Source of the DNA: Terriglobia bacterium
Lineage (GTDB): Bacteria > Acidobacteriota > Terriglobia > Acidiferrales > UBA7541
Length of the DNA: 64,000 nucleotides
Direction of reading: 5' to 3'
Assembly: GCA_020072785.1 (NCBI GenBank)
Contig: JAIQGG010000005.1
Span: 118,181-182,180 of the forward strand
Both the position numbers and the translations under genes were made by a program. Below are positions 16,216 to 25,453 of the stretch, piece after piece (the first letter of the stretch is position 1; each line of letters begins with the position of its first letter). The notes under the pieces were generated by a model. That model did not search any database. It saw only the letters and a program-made list of their open reading frames with translations, and had not been told where the DNA came from.

Positions 16216-18381
16216 TCAGCCGCGCTGCAGACCGTTGGGGACCAGCGGCAGCGAACGCAACCGCACGCCCGTAGCGTCGAAAATAGCGTTGCCGATGGCC
16301 GGCGCGACGCCCATCAGCGGAGTTTCCCCCGCCCCCATCGAAGGCAGGTCCTTGCGGTCCAGCATCACGCTCTCCACCGGCGGAATATCGCGGAACCGCG
16401 GGACGCGATACAACGACATCAGCCCGTTCAAAATCCGGCCGTTTTCGAATTCCACAACCTCGAACAGCGCTCCGCCCAGCGCCATGATATTCGCTCCCTC
16501 GATCTGATTGCGCAGTCCATCCGGGTTGACGATCGCCCCGCATTCATACGCAGTCACCACGCGCACGATCTTGACCTCGCCCGAGGCTCGCTCGACGGCC
16601 ACTTCCACGCAGGTCGCCACATATCCGCCCTTCTCAAATCCGCCGGCCACGCCGAACCCCTGCCCCGGTCCGCTCTTCTCCTTTCCCCAGCCGAACTTTT
16701 TCGCGGCCGCCTGGTACACATCGCGCAGCCGCGCGTCCTTCACATTCTTCAGGCGGAACTCCAGCGGGTCCATCTTCACCAGATGGGCCAGCTCATCCAT
16801 GTGCGATTCGCGCGCGAAATGATTCGCCGTGGCCGCCAGCCCGCGGTAAGAGCCCTGCCGCAGCGGACTGCGTGTCGCATGAAACGCGATATGCTGGTTG
16901 GGAATGTCGTACGGCGTGTGGAATCCCGCGGCGCCGGAATTGTAGTTGTGAAATTCCCAGGCCGTGATCGTGCCGTTCTTCTGCATTCCGCTGGACACTT
17001 CGATGACCCCGGCCGGACGGAAATAGGCCCACGTGAACTCCTCTTCACGGGTCCACACCACCTTCACCGGGCGCTTCGCCGAGCGCGCCAGCCGCGCCGC
17101 CTCTACCGCCGCGTCGCCGGTGTGCTTTCCACCATAGCCGGATCCCGTGTCCGGCATCAGGACCCGCACATGCTCTTCCGGAATTCGGAAAGCGGCGGCC
17201 AGCTCGCTGCGCACGCCGAAGGGCCTCTGCGTGCCCGTCCACACGGTCAGATGGTCTCCGGACCACTGCGCCAGGGCCGCGCGCGGCTCGAGCGGGGTAT
17301 GCGCGATGTAGGAAACGGTGTAGGTCTGTTGCAGGCGGTGCTCCGCGGAGGCCAGGGCCTGCTCGACGGAGCCAGCGTCATGACGCGTCGGGGCCCCCGT
17401 GGGATCGCCGCCTTCGGTTACATTTTTCTTCAGGTATTCGAACAATTCCTTCTGTGATGGCTGCGGCTCGGCTTTCCATTCCGCCTTGATGGCCGCGGCC
17501 GCGCGGGAAGCGATGGCGCTGCTTGGCGCCGCGACGCCGATGAAATCGCCGTCATGAACAACCGTGACCCCCGGCATTTGCTCCGCTTCGTGCGTGTCCA
17601 GGGAGACAAGCGTCGCGTTGAAGGAACTCGGCCGCACAATCTTGCCGTAGAGCATCTCCGGCCGCTTCTGGTCGGAGGGATATTTGTGTTTCCCGGTCAC
17701 AAAGTCCCGCCCATCGACCTTGGGCAGCGGCTGGCCGGCCACTGTCCACTGCGTGGCAGGAGCGAGAGCCTCTTCGGCGGGTACGGTTTGCGTGAGTTGC
17801 TGTCCCTTTACGAGAACGGCATATTCCACCGAGCGCTTTGTCCCCGGATCGGTGATCTTGCCGTCCGTGGCAACCAGGCGCTGGCGATCCACTTTCCATT
17901 GCGCTGCCGCCAGATCCACCAGCAGATTTCGCGCGGCCGAAGCGACTTTCCTCAGTTGCAGATTCATGGTGGGGGTGGTGAGGCTGCCGAAGGTGCCCCT
18001 ATCGAAGGGAGTCAATTGCGTGTCGCCCATGACCATCTGGATCTTGCCCATGGGTACGTGCAGCTCCTCGGCAACACCCTGGCTGAGCGAGGTCCGGATG
18101 TTCTGCCCCATTTCCACTTTGCCCGTATAGACGGTTACCACGCCGTTCTCTCCGAGATGCAGCCAGGCCCCGATCTCCTTGGGCAGCGCCTCGCCCATGG
18201 GCTGCTTGCCGCCGGTTTCCTGCGCGGCGCGCAAGTTCTTCGACACGCAGACCACCAGCAAGCCGGCGCCGAGAAATTTAAACCATTCGCGCCGGTCGAT
18301 TTCGAAGTGATACGTGGGCGGCGCGGTAAGCTCGTAGCGTTCGGGTTCCAGCGGCAATTGGAAATCGGGCTTCTCGTTCAT
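16216..18381 (-). CDS. Molybdenum hydroxylase large (molybdopterin-binding) subunit, IorB/xanthine dehydrogenase family
   Basis: Catalytic subunit that hydroxylates a heterocycle or oxidises an aldehyde using Mo-molybdopterin. It has 721 residues from the ATG at 18381, which overlaps the small-subunit stop (ATGA). Near the N terminus RREWFKFLGAG followed by a hydrophobic stretch is Tat-like, implying export of the folded cofactor-loaded complex. Cofactor motifs include GYGGKHTGDAAVEAARLA, and the catalytic Glu lies in GAGETPLMGVAPAIGNAI near the C terminus. Isoquinoline 1-oxidoreductase beta and bacterial aldehyde oxidoreductases are the closest concept; substrate unknown. Confidence 0.9.
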   Translation of the reverse strand: MNEKPDFQLPLEPERYELTAPPTYHFEIDRREWFKFLGAGLLVVCVSKNLRAAQETGGKQPMGEALPKEIGAWLHLGENGVVTVYTGKVEMGQNIRTSLSQGVAEELHVPMGKIQMVMGDTQLTPFDRGTFGSLTTPTMNLQLRKVASAARNLLVDLAAAQWKVDRQRLVATDGKITDPGTKRSVEYAVLVKGQQLTQTVPAEEALAPATQWTVAGQPLPKVDGRDFVTGKHKYPSDQKRPEMLYGKIVRPSSFNATLVSLDTHEAEQMPGVTVVHDGDFIGVAAPSSAIASRAAAAIKAEWKAEPQPSQKELFEYLKKNVTEGGDPTGAPTRHDAGSVEQALASAEHRLQQTYTVSYIAHTPLEPRAALAQWSGDHLTVWTGTQRPFGVRSELAAAFRIPEEHVRVLMPDTGSGYGGKHTGDAAVEAARLARSAKRPVKVVWTREEEFTWAYFRPAGVIEVSSGMQKNGTITAWEFHNYNSGAAGFHTPYDIPNQHIAFHATRSPLRQGSYRGLAATANHFARESHMDELAHLVKMDPLEFRLKNVKDARLRDVYQAAAKKFGWGKEKSGPGQGFGVAGGFEKGGYVATCVEVAVERASGEVKIVRVVTAYECGAIVNPDGLRNQIEGANIMALGGALFEVVEFENGRILNGLMSLYRVPRFRDIPPVESVMLDRKDLPSMGAGETPLMGVAPAIGNAIFDATGVRLRSLPLVPNGLQRG

Positions 18382-18854
18382 CGGCCGGACTCCTTCAGGA
18401 CGCTCGCCGCCCTGCGGATCGCCGCCACGATGCGCGGGTGGGTTCCGCAGCGGCAGATGTTCCCCTCCATGAAGCGGACGATCTCGGCCTCGGATGGATC
18501 GGGATTGGTGTTCAGAAGCGATACCGCCGACAGGATCATCCCGGAGGTGCAGTAGGCGCATTGCATGGCGCCTTCTGCGAGAAACGCCTCCTGCAGCGGG
18601 TGCAGATGCTCGCCTTGGGCGAGGCCTTCAATGGTGGTGATCTGCTTGCTGGCGGCCGCTACTGCCGGTGTGAGGCACGAGCGGCGGGCCTTTCCATCGA
18701 TCAGGACCGTGCAGGCGCCGCACTGGCCCTCGCCGCATCCGTACCTGGTTCCCGTAAGATCGAGTTGCTCGCGCAACACGCTGAGCAGGCTGGCTTCCGC
18801 ATCGGCATCGACGCTGTAGCTGCTTCCATTTATCTGGAATTGAATCTTGGCCAT
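18378..18854 (-). CDS. Molybdenum hydroxylase [2Fe-2S] small subunit (IorA-like)
   Basis: Electron-transfer subunit with two [2Fe-2S] clusters. The 158-residue protein has a plant-ferredoxin-type domain with GCGEGQCGACTVLIDGKARR and a later Cys, then a helical domain with QCAYCTSGM and GNICRCGTHPRI. It overlaps the large subunit by 4 nt. No FAD-binding middle subunit is present, so electrons probably pass to a cytochrome, as in isoquinoline-oxidoreductase-like systems; the pentahaem cytochromes in this window are candidates by inference. Confidence 0.92.
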   Translation of the reverse strand: MAKIQFQINGSSYSVDADAEASLLSVLREQLDLTGTRYGCGEGQCGACTVLIDGKARRSCLTPAVAAASKQITTIEGLAQGEHLHPLQEAFLAEGAMQCAYCTSGMILSAVSLLNTNPDPSEAEIVRFMEGNICRCGTHPRIVAAIRRAASVLKESGR

Positions 18855-18941
18855 CGCAAATCCTCGCTAGGGGAAATAAAGATAACATTCCGCGCGCCGC
18901 TCGGGGAGCTTTTTTTTCCTGCGCGTCCCGGGAAAAACTTC

Positions 18942-18970
18942 TTGACGATTTTTCATACAACTGTATCATT
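18942..18970 (+). promoter_or_regulatory. Promoter of the TPP/ABC operon with TetR-type operator in the spacer
   Basis: TTGACG (18942-18947), 16 nt, TATCAT (18964-18969), reading toward the gene at 19063. The spacer and -10 contain TTCATACAACTGTATCAT, which recurs with one mismatch at 29576-29593 next to the TetR gene. Downstream TTAGCGC versus TAAGCGA is also conserved. Confidence 0.6.
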
Positions 18971-19062
18971 AGCGCATCCACTGCGGCAGGACGAGGAATT
19001 GCGATGCCGGGCGCTGCTTTTGCCCCGCGGGCCCCCTTCCCCTCTCCGCAAAGGTCCCACGC

Positions 19063-20769
19063 ATGAGCCCTGACACGACTGTCGCCCAGGTAATTGCCGC
19101 CGCGCTGCTGCGCCACGGCGTGCAGACGATTTTTTCCCAAAGCCTCCCCTCCGCCGTCTTGCTGGCCGCCGAAGACCTGAGCATTCGCCAGTTCACCTAC
19201 CGCACGGAGAACGCCGGAACGGCCATGGCCGACGGCTTCGCGCGCGTCTCCGGGCAGGTTGCCGTGGTTACCGCGCAGAACGGCCCGGCGGCCACCCTGC
19301 TCGTGCCGGGTCTCGCCGAAGCGATCAAGTCCTCCATCCCCATCGTGGCCCTGGTGCAGGACGTCAACCGCCCCACCACGGACCGCAACGCCTTCCAGGA
19401 GTTCGACCACTTCGGTCTCTTCCAGTCCTGCGCCAAATGGATCCGCCGCGTCACCGAGCCCGATCGCATGGAAGATTACGTGGACATGGCCTTTGCCATC
19501 GCGGCCTCCGGCCGCCCGGGCCCTGCTGTTCTCCTTCTGCCGGCGGATCTCCTGAACGAGCGCGTGACCTCCCCCGGCCGCCGCCAGGCGCGGCTCGGCG
19601 CGTTCCCGCTCGACCGCATGCTCGCCGATCCCGCGCGCATCAGCGCCGCCGCCGACCTCATCGCCGCGGCCAAGCATCCACTGCTCGTTGCCGGCGGCGG
19701 CATTCATCTCTCGAATGCGGCGGCCGAACTGGCTGCGCTACAGGACGCCGCGCATCTTCCAGTGATGACCACGGTGATGGGCAAGGGCGCCGTGGACGAG
19801 CGCCATCCCCTTTCGCTGGGCGTCGGCGGCTACAATCTGGGCCGCCTGTCCCCGGGACGCCACCTGCGGCCGCTGATCGAGCAGTCTGATCTCATTTTCT
19901 TCGTCGGCACGCGCACCGCGCAGAACGGCACCGACTCCTGGTCTCTCTTTCCTTCCAGCGCTCGCTACATCCATCTCGACATCGACCCCGCGGAGATCGG
20001 CCGTAACTATGAAGGCCTGCGCCTCGTTGGCGACGCCAAACTGACCCTGCCGGAGCTGACCGAGCGCCTGCGCGGCCGCTGCAAACCGCGGCCGGAGTTC
20101 GCCCAAGCCATTGCGGCTGCCCGCGATCGCAACGCCGGGGAGATCGCGCCGCTTCTGCAGTCGGAGGCCAGTCCCATCCGCCCGGAGCGCCTCATGGCCG
20201 ATCTGCAGCAGGTTCTGACTCCGGAGACGCTGGTCGTCGCCGATGCCAGTTACTCCACCGTTTGGGTCGCCTGCTACTTGCGCGCCCTCGCACCCGGGAT
20301 GCGCTTCATTACCCCGCGCGGCCTCGCCGGCCTCGGCTGGGGACTGCCCATGGCGCTCGGCGCTCGCGTGGCGCGCCCCGCCAGCCCGATTCTCTGCATC
20401 ACCGGCGACGGCGGCTTTGCGCACGTCTGGTCCGAGCTGGAAACCTCGCTCCGTATGCGCGCCCCCATTGTCCTCACCGTACTCAACAACGGTGTCCTCG
20501 GCTATCAGAAGGACGCGGAGGACGTAAAATTCGGCCGGCATACCAGCGCTTGCTACTTTGCTCCCGTCGACCACGCGCAGATTGCGCGCGCCTGCGGCTG
20601 CCGCGGCGTCACCATTGCACGGCCGGCGGATTACCTCCCGGCCGTGCGCGAAGCCCTCGCCGCGAAAGAGACGACCGTCATCGACGTCCTCACCGATCCC
20701 CAAGCCTATCCGCCCGTCTCTTTCTTCGACGAACGCCTCGAGGCGGTGCGGCGCGCGGCGGGAAAATGA
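19063..20769 (+). CDS. Thiamine diphosphate-dependent enzyme, acetolactate synthase/benzoylformate decarboxylase superfamily
   Basis: A 568-residue protein with the three-domain layout (PYR, central, PP). The activating Glu is E49 in YRTENAGTAMADG. The TPP/Mg motif starts GDGGF at 448-452 and ends LNN at 474-476. It is not the housekeeping acetolactate synthase, which is encoded at 54319-56028, and no small subunit follows. First gene of a plus-strand operon with an ABC importer, a beta-diketone hydrolase-like enzyme and a hydroxyacid dehydrogenase, so a catabolic decarboxylase, carboligase or C-C lyase is likely. Sulfoacetaldehyde acetyltransferase was considered, but the sequence does not particularly support it. 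Confidence 0.85.
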   Translation: MSPDTTVAQVIAAALLRHGVQTIFSQSLPSAVLLAAEDLSIRQFTYRTENAGTAMADGFARVSGQVAVVTAQNGPAATLLVPGLAEAIKSSIPIVALVQDVNRPTTDRNAFQEFDHFGLFQSCAKWIRRVTEPDRMEDYVDMAFAIAASGRPGPAVLLLPADLLNERVTSPGRRQARLGAFPLDRMLADPARISAAADLIAAAKHPLLVAGGGIHLSNAAAELAALQDAAHLPVMTTVMGKGAVDERHPLSLGVGGYNLGRLSPGRHLRPLIEQSDLIFFVGTRTAQNGTDSWSLFPSSARYIHLDIDPAEIGRNYEGLRLVGDAKLTLPELTERLRGRCKPRPEFAQAIAAARDRNAGEIAPLLQSEASPIRPERLMADLQQVLTPETLVVADASYSTVWVACYLRALAPGMRFITPRGLAGLGWGLPMALGARVARPASPILCITGDGGFAHVWSELETSLRMRAPIVLTVLNNGVLGYQKDAEDVKFGRHTSACYFAPVDHAQIARACGCRGVTIARPADYLPAVREALAAKETTVIDVLTDPQAYPPVSFFDERLEAVRRAAGK

Positions 20770-20860
20770 GCCAGACCTCTTTTCGCAACGCGGAACATCG
20801 GGGCACGCGGTCTTTCGTACGTTTCGCGCACAGCCACCTTTGCCAGCGGGGAGAATGTTC

Positions 20861-21910
20861 ATGAGCATCCGGGGTCTCAGCCAGCGCATCGCGGTCGTTC
20901 TTTTTACCGCATTCCTGTTTGCTCTGGGTGCGCAGTCTGCCCGCGCCCAGACCGAACTCGTGGTCACCAACTACGGCGGTTCGTTCGAAGACGGATGGCG
21001 CAAGGCCGTCGTGGAACCCTTCGAGAAGGCCCACCCGGACATTAAGATCAAACTGGTCCAGAAGCTGGTCTTCGAAAGCATGGCCTTGATGCGCGCCCAG
21101 AAAGACGACGTCAAGATCGATGTATTCATGATGGACGAAGTGGGCGCGGCGCAGGCCACCGCCGAAGGGCTGGTGCAACCGATTTCCGTCAAGAGCGTCC
21201 CGCATCTCGCCGATCTCTATCCCGAGTTCCGCATGCCCGGCGATTCCTTCGCCAAGTTCATGTATGTTGCGGCGGTGATTGCCTATAATACCCAGCAGGT
21301 GAAGCCCGCTCCCCAGTCCTACAAGGATTTCTGGGACGCAAAGTACAACGGCAGGATCGCGATCAATAACCTGGACAGTGCCACGGGCCTCAGTTTCTTC
21401 CTCATGCTCCTCAAGACGGAAGGAACGACCATGGACCGCCCCGATCCGGCCTTCGCCGCCATGAAACAATTGAAGCCCAGCATCCTCACCTTTCCGGAGC
21501 AGCACGCCCAGCTCGCCCAGCTCTTCACACAGGGAGATATCGTCATGGCCCCCTGGGTTTCCGACCGCGTCGTGGGCCTTGCCAGCAAAGGTGTGCCGGT
21601 CGCCTGGGTATTGCCCAAAGAGGGCGGCATCCTCCAGGAGGGCGGGCTGGTCATCGCCAAGGGCACCAAAAAACTGCAGGCCGCTCTGCAGTACGTCAAC
21701 TTCGCCTTGAGCGTCCAGGCCCAGGCCGCCAACGCCAAATACACCTTCCTCTCGCCGACCAACTCCAAGGTCGTGCTCGATCCCCAAACCGCCGGCAAGA
21801 TCCCCAACGGGCTCAAGATCATCAGGACCTTGACGCGCCCCGACTGGAAGAGGGCCAACGAGCTTCGCCCGCAGTGGATCGACCGGTGGAACCGCGAAGT
21901 GACGCAATAG
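20861..21910 (+). CDS. ABC transporter periplasmic substrate-binding protein (polyamine/Fe3+-type, PotD-like)
   Basis: Binds the imported solute in the periplasm. The 349-residue protein has a Sec signal peptide (1-29, cleavage after ARA) and starts its mature part with TELVVTNYGGSFEDGWRKA, typical of family-1 extracellular binding proteins of the spermidine/putrescine or iron class. The ATG at 20861 is chosen because GGGGAG lies 7 nt upstream; an ATG two codons earlier is too close to it. The ligand is not readable from sequence; similar systems take up polyamines, Fe3+, phosphonates and small organic acids. Confidence 0.88.
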   Translation: MSIRGLSQRIAVVLFTAFLFALGAQSARAQTELVVTNYGGSFEDGWRKAVVEPFEKAHPDIKIKLVQKLVFESMALMRAQKDDVKIDVFMMDEVGAAQATAEGLVQPISVKSVPHLADLYPEFRMPGDSFAKFMYVAAVIAYNTQQVKPAPQSYKDFWDAKYNGRIAINNLDSATGLSFFLMLLKTEGTTMDRPDPAFAAMKQLKPSILTFPEQHAQLAQLFTQGDIVMAPWVSDRVVGLASKGVPVAWVLPKEGGILQEGGLVIAKGTKKLQAALQYVNFALSVQAQAANAKYTFLSPTNSKVVLDPQTAGKIPNGLKIIRTLTRPDWKRANELRPQWIDRWNREVTQ

Positions 21911-21913
21911 AAG

Positions 21914-22801
21914 ATGGAGACGCGCCGGAGCACCATGCGATCCTGGTCCTCGAAGCCGCACGGCTCCTTCGCTCCCTGGGCGCTGCTCGGTCCCAATCTG
22001 CTGCTCATCCTTCTGTGCATGGCGGGGCCGCTCCTGCTGCTCGCCAGGATCAGCTTCATGGGCTACGAGGCGGGACACGGCATCATCCCCACATGGCAGA
22101 TGGCCAACTACAAGAAGTTCTTCTTTGATCCCTTCTACCGCGACATTCTCTGGGGAACTCTCCTGCTCGGCGCCGAAGTTACCGCGCTCTGCCTCGTGCT
22201 CGGTTTTCCGCTCGCCTATGCGCTCTCCCGCGCGCGCGGTCTGAAGCGCGCCGTACTCTTCTTCTGTATCCTGATGCCACTGCTCACCAGTACCGTCGTG
22301 CGCACCTTCGGGTGGATGATCCTGCTCGGCAACAACGGCTTTATCAACCACACGCTCCTGCGCTTCCATCTCATCGCCGCCCCGCTGCGCCTGATGTACA
22401 ACGTCACCGGCGTGATCATCGCCCTCGGAGAGGTCCTCCTCCCCTTCATGGTCCTGTCCATCGACACCGCCCTCCTCAACATCAATCCTTCGCTCTACGA
22501 GGCGGCCCAGAACCTCGGGGCCCGCGGCACCCGCATCTTTTTCCGCATCACCCTGCCTCTTTCGCTCCCCGGTATCGTGTCCGGCTGCGTCCTCGTCTTC
22601 ACCGGCACGCTGAGCGCCTTCGTCACCCCCACGCTCATAGCCGGCGCTCGCTTCAAGGTCATGGCCACCATCATCTATCAGCAGGCTATGGCGCTGCTCG
22701 ATTGGCCCTTCGGCGCGGCCATCGCCTTCACCATGCTGATCGCCATCCTCATCCTGTTCGTGGCCTCGTTGCGGCTCACGGAACAGAGGCGGAGCATCTG
22801 A
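21914..22801 (+). CDS. ABC transporter permease (PotB-like)
   Basis: Inner-membrane permease of the importer. About 295 residues with six predicted hydrophobic segments. The EAA loop that contacts the ATPase is visible as YEAAQNLGARGTRIFFRITLP. It starts 3 nt after the binding-protein stop; a second ATG at 21935, preceded by GGAG, is an alternative start. It overlaps the next permease gene by one base (TGATG). Confidence 0.9.
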   Translation: METRRSTMRSWSSKPHGSFAPWALLGPNLLLILLCMAGPLLLLARISFMGYEAGHGIIPTWQMANYKKFFFDPFYRDILWGTLLLGAEVTALCLVLGFPLAYALSRARGLKRAVLFFCILMPLLTSTVVRTFGWMILLGNNGFINHTLLRFHLIAAPLRLMYNVTGVIIALGEVLLPFMVLSIDTALLNINPSLYEAAQNLGARGTRIFFRITLPLSLPGIVSGCVLVFTGTLSAFVTPTLIAGARFKVMATIIYQQAMALLDWPFGAAIAFTMLIAILILFVASLRLTEQRRSI

Positions 22802-23574
22802 TGCGAATCGTCCTGCGCTTGCTCAACGCCATCATCCTTCTCTATCTCCTGGCGCCCATCTTCGTCGTCATAGCCACGGCATTCGGCACCAGCGCCTATC
22901 CCCTTTTCCCCCCGGAAGGCGTCACCCTGAAGTGGTTTCACCAATTCTGGAGCACACCCGAACTCCGCGACTCTCTGCGCATCAGCGCCACCCTCAGCGC
23001 GATTAGCACGGCCCTTGCCACCGTCATCGGAACTTTTAGCGCACTCGCCCTGGTTCGCTATCGCCTCCCTGGCAAGACCACCATCTCCGCCGTCCTGCTC
23101 TCCCCCATCCTGTTCCCGGCCATCGTCCTGGCTCTCGCCCTGCTCATCGCCCTTCAGCGCGTGGGCCTGACGCAAACCTTCACCGGCCTGGTCGCCGCGC
23201 ATACCCTGCTCATCACCCCCTTCGTCGTCCGTCTGGTGATGGCCAGCCTGGCGGAGTTCGATCCTTCCCTGGAAGAGGCCGCGCAGAATCTCGGCGCCGG
23301 CTGGTGGCGCACCTTTTTTCGAATCACCCTGCCGCTTATTCGTTCCGGCATCCTGGCCGGTGCGGTCTTTGCTTTCATCATGTCCTTTGACGAACTGGTG
23401 GTTACCCTGCTTCTGGCCGGGCCCGAATTGCAGACCCTGCCGATTCGCATTTTCAACTACGTGCAGTACTCGAGCGATCCGACCATCTCGGCCATCTCCA
23501 CGTGCCTGATCGCGGCCTGGCTGGCCATCGGCATCCCGGTTTATACGCGGTTCTTGTCAGTCCGGCACTCTTAA
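22801..23574 (+). CDS. ABC transporter permease (PotC-like)
   Basis: Second permease of the heterodimer, 257 residues, with six hydrophobic segments. The EAA loop is EEAAQNLGAGWWRTFFRITLP, closely matching that of the first permease. The ATG at 22801 shares its A with the preceding stop codon, so I place the start there despite a longer open frame upstream. Confidence 0.9.
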   Translation: MRIVLRLLNAIILLYLLAPIFVVIATAFGTSAYPLFPPEGVTLKWFHQFWSTPELRDSLRISATLSAISTALATVIGTFSALALVRYRLPGKTTISAVLLSPILFPAIVLALALLIALQRVGLTQTFTGLVAAHTLLITPFVVRLVMASLAEFDPSLEEAAQNLGAGWWRTFFRITLPLIRSGILAGAVFAFIMSFDELVVTLLLAGPELQTLPIRIFNYVQYSSDPTISAISTCLIAAWLAIGIPVYTRFLSVRHS

Positions 23575-23591
23575 AGAGGATTTATCTTCGA

Positions 23592-24650
23592 ATGGCTTAT
23601 CTCACGCTGCGCAAACTGAAGAAAACCTACGGCGCAACCATCGCCGTGGAAGACTTCGACCTCTCCGTCGAGGCCGGGGAATTTGTCGCGCTTCTCGGCC
23701 CCTCGGGTTGCGGCAAGACCACCACGCTGCGCATGATCGCCGGCTTCGTCCCGCCCACCGCCGGGGAGATCTGGATCCACGACGCCGATGTCACCCACCT
23801 GCCGGCCCATCGCCGCAATGTCGGCCTGGTCTTCCAGAATTACGCGCTCTTCCCGCACATGACCGTGCGCGCCAACATCGAGTTCGGCCTGAAAGCGCAT
23901 CACGTGGACTCGGCCCAGGCGGACGAACGCGTTCGCTCGGTCCTGGCCCTCGTCGGCCTCTCCTCGCAGGAGCATCGCTACCCCCGCGAGCTCTCCGGAG
24001 GCCAGCAGCAGCGCGTGGCGCTGGCCCGCGTGCTCGCGCTCAAGCCCGATCTTTTGCTCTTCGATGAGCCGCTCTCGAATCTCGATGCCAAGCTCCGCGT
24101 GCAGATGCGCCAGGAAATCCGCCGCCTGCAGCGCGAGGTGGGCGTGACCGCGCTCTTCGTCACTCACGATCAGGAAGAGGCCATGACCATAGCCGACCGC
24201 ATCGTGGTCCTCGACCGCGGCCGCATCGCCCAGGTGGGCAGCCCCGCGGAGATCTACGACCGCCCTCAGACCCGCTTCGTCGCCGATTTCATCGGCATTT
24301 CCAATTTTTTCGAGGGCGCGCCCGTCTCCGAGGCCGGACGCAGCGTCTTCCGCTGCGAGAGCGGCCTCGAAATCAGCATCCCTCCGGAAAACGCGCCCGG
24401 CGCGCCGGGCGCCATGGCCGTCCGCCCCGAAAAGATCGAGTTTGTGAGCGCCGATGCGCCGCATTCGCTTCCCGGAATCATCCGCCAGGCCATGCAACTC
24501 GGCTCCACGATGGAATACCTGATCGAACTCAGCAGCGGGGATCGCGTCGTCGTCCACGAGCAAAAACGTCCTCGCGTCTCGATTCGCCAGACGGGCGAGC
24601 AAGTCCGCATCACGTGGCAGCCTGCGGACAGCATATTTTTACAGTCTTAA
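23592..24650 (+). CDS. ABC transporter ATP-binding protein (PotA-like)
   Basis: Drives import by ATP hydrolysis. The 352-residue protein has Walker A GPSGCGKT (36-43), the Q-loop FQNYALFPHM, the signature LSGGQQQ (134-140), Walker B LLLFDEP (154-160), the H-loop FVTHDQEEA and a C-terminal TOBE domain (about 280-345). The ATG at 23592 is used because it begins MAYLTLRKLKKTYGA, the usual start of this family. AGAGGA lies 12 nt upstream, a little far. Confidence 0.93.
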   Translation: MAYLTLRKLKKTYGATIAVEDFDLSVEAGEFVALLGPSGCGKTTTLRMIAGFVPPTAGEIWIHDADVTHLPAHRRNVGLVFQNYALFPHMTVRANIEFGLKAHHVDSAQADERVRSVLALVGLSSQEHRYPRELSGGQQQRVALARVLALKPDLLLFDEPLSNLDAKLRVQMRQEIRRLQREVGVTALFVTHDQEEAMTIADRIVVLDRGRIAQVGSPAEIYDRPQTRFVADFIGISNFFEGAPVSEAGRSVFRCESGLEISIPPENAPGAPGAMAVRPEKIEFVSADAPHSLPGIIRQAMQLGSTMEYLIELSSGDRVVVHEQKRPRVSIRQTGEQVRITWQPADSIFLQS

Positions 24651-24663
24651 AAGGAGCGTTCCG

Positions 24664-25416
24664 ATGACCGCGTTCGACGATTACGCCAAGAAGTTCGAAA
24701 CCATCCGCTTCCGCCGCGAAGAGGGCATCCTGGAAATGTCCTTGCACACCAATGGCGATTCCCTGCGCTGGGGTCCCACGGCCCACGCCGATCTGGAGCA
24801 GGCATTCCTGGACATCGCCCGCGACCCCGAAAACCAGGTCATCATTCTCACCGGTGTCGGCGAAGAGTTTTCCGGCCCCGCGGTAACTCCCGCGATCAAT
24901 CGCGCCGTGCCCAAGCTCTCTCCGGTCCAATGGGGCAAGCTGGGCGCAGAATCCAAGCGCTTCACCATGAACATGCTGGCTATCGAAGTCCCCATGATCA
25001 GCGCCGTCAACGGTCCGGCGCTGCGTCATCCGGAGCTGCCCGTACTCTGCGACATCGTGCTCGCTTCCCCGGAAGCCGCCTTTCAGGACTCCGCGCATTT
25101 CGCCGGCGGCCTCGTGCCCGGCGACGGCGTGCACGTCATTTTCCCGCTGCTCATGGGCCTCAACCGCGGCCGCTATTTCCTCCTCACCGCGCAGAAGCTT
25201 TCCGCTAAGGAAGCCCTGGATCTCGGACTTGTCAACGAGGTTCTGCCCCGGCCCGCGTTGCTTCCGCGCGCCTGGCAGCTCGCCCGCCAGCTCATGCAGC
25301 AGCCCGAACTCAACCGCCGCTATACGCGCATCCTTCTCACCGAGCATCTTCGCCGGCAGATGCACGATCTCCTCGGCTACGGCCTGGCGCTCGAGGGTCT
25401 GGCCATCGGCCAGTAG
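24664..25416 (+). CDS. Crotonase-superfamily C-C hydrolase, 6-oxocamphor hydrolase-like
   Basis: 6-Oxocamphor hydrolase (OCH) is a cofactor-free retro-Claisen enzyme of the crotonase fold that cleaves cyclic beta-diketones. From memory of that enzyme, the whole 250-residue chain here aligns with it. The residues corresponding to its active site are kept: H41, H122 (RHPELPVL), H145 (FQDSAHFAGG), D154 (VPGDGVHV) and E244 near the C terminus. The segments NRGRYFLLTAQ and LLPRAWQLAR also match. These residues make beta-diketone cleavage likelier than enoyl-CoA hydration. It lies 13 nt downstream of the ABC ATPase, so its substrate probably enters through that importer. Confidence 0.78.
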   Translation: MTAFDDYAKKFETIRFRREEGILEMSLHTNGDSLRWGPTAHADLEQAFLDIARDPENQVIILTGVGEEFSGPAVTPAINRAVPKLSPVQWGKLGAESKRFTMNMLAIEVPMISAVNGPALRHPELPVLCDIVLASPEAAFQDSAHFAGGLVPGDGVHVIFPLLMGLNRGRYFLLTAQKLSAKEALDLGLVNEVLPRPALLPRAWQLARQLMQQPELNRRYTRILLTEHLRRQMHDLLGYGLALEGLAIGQ

Positions 25417-25453
25417 GCGCGTTCTCGTTTACCCGTTCGAAAGGGGTGTTGTC

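Noticed and set aside
19063-20769. Sulfoacetaldehyde acetyltransferase (Xsc) assignment, forming an organosulfonate pathway with SuyAB-like genes
   Set aside because: The TPP enzyme reads as a generic acetolactate-synthase-like protein and no sulfite exporter, Pta or sulfonate-specific gene is nearby.
20690-22369. Minus-strand open frame opposite the ABC binding-protein and permease genes
   Set aside because: Both plus-strand genes show clear family motifs, a signal peptide and tight operon spacing. The antisense product is low-complexity and His/Glu/Gly-rich.
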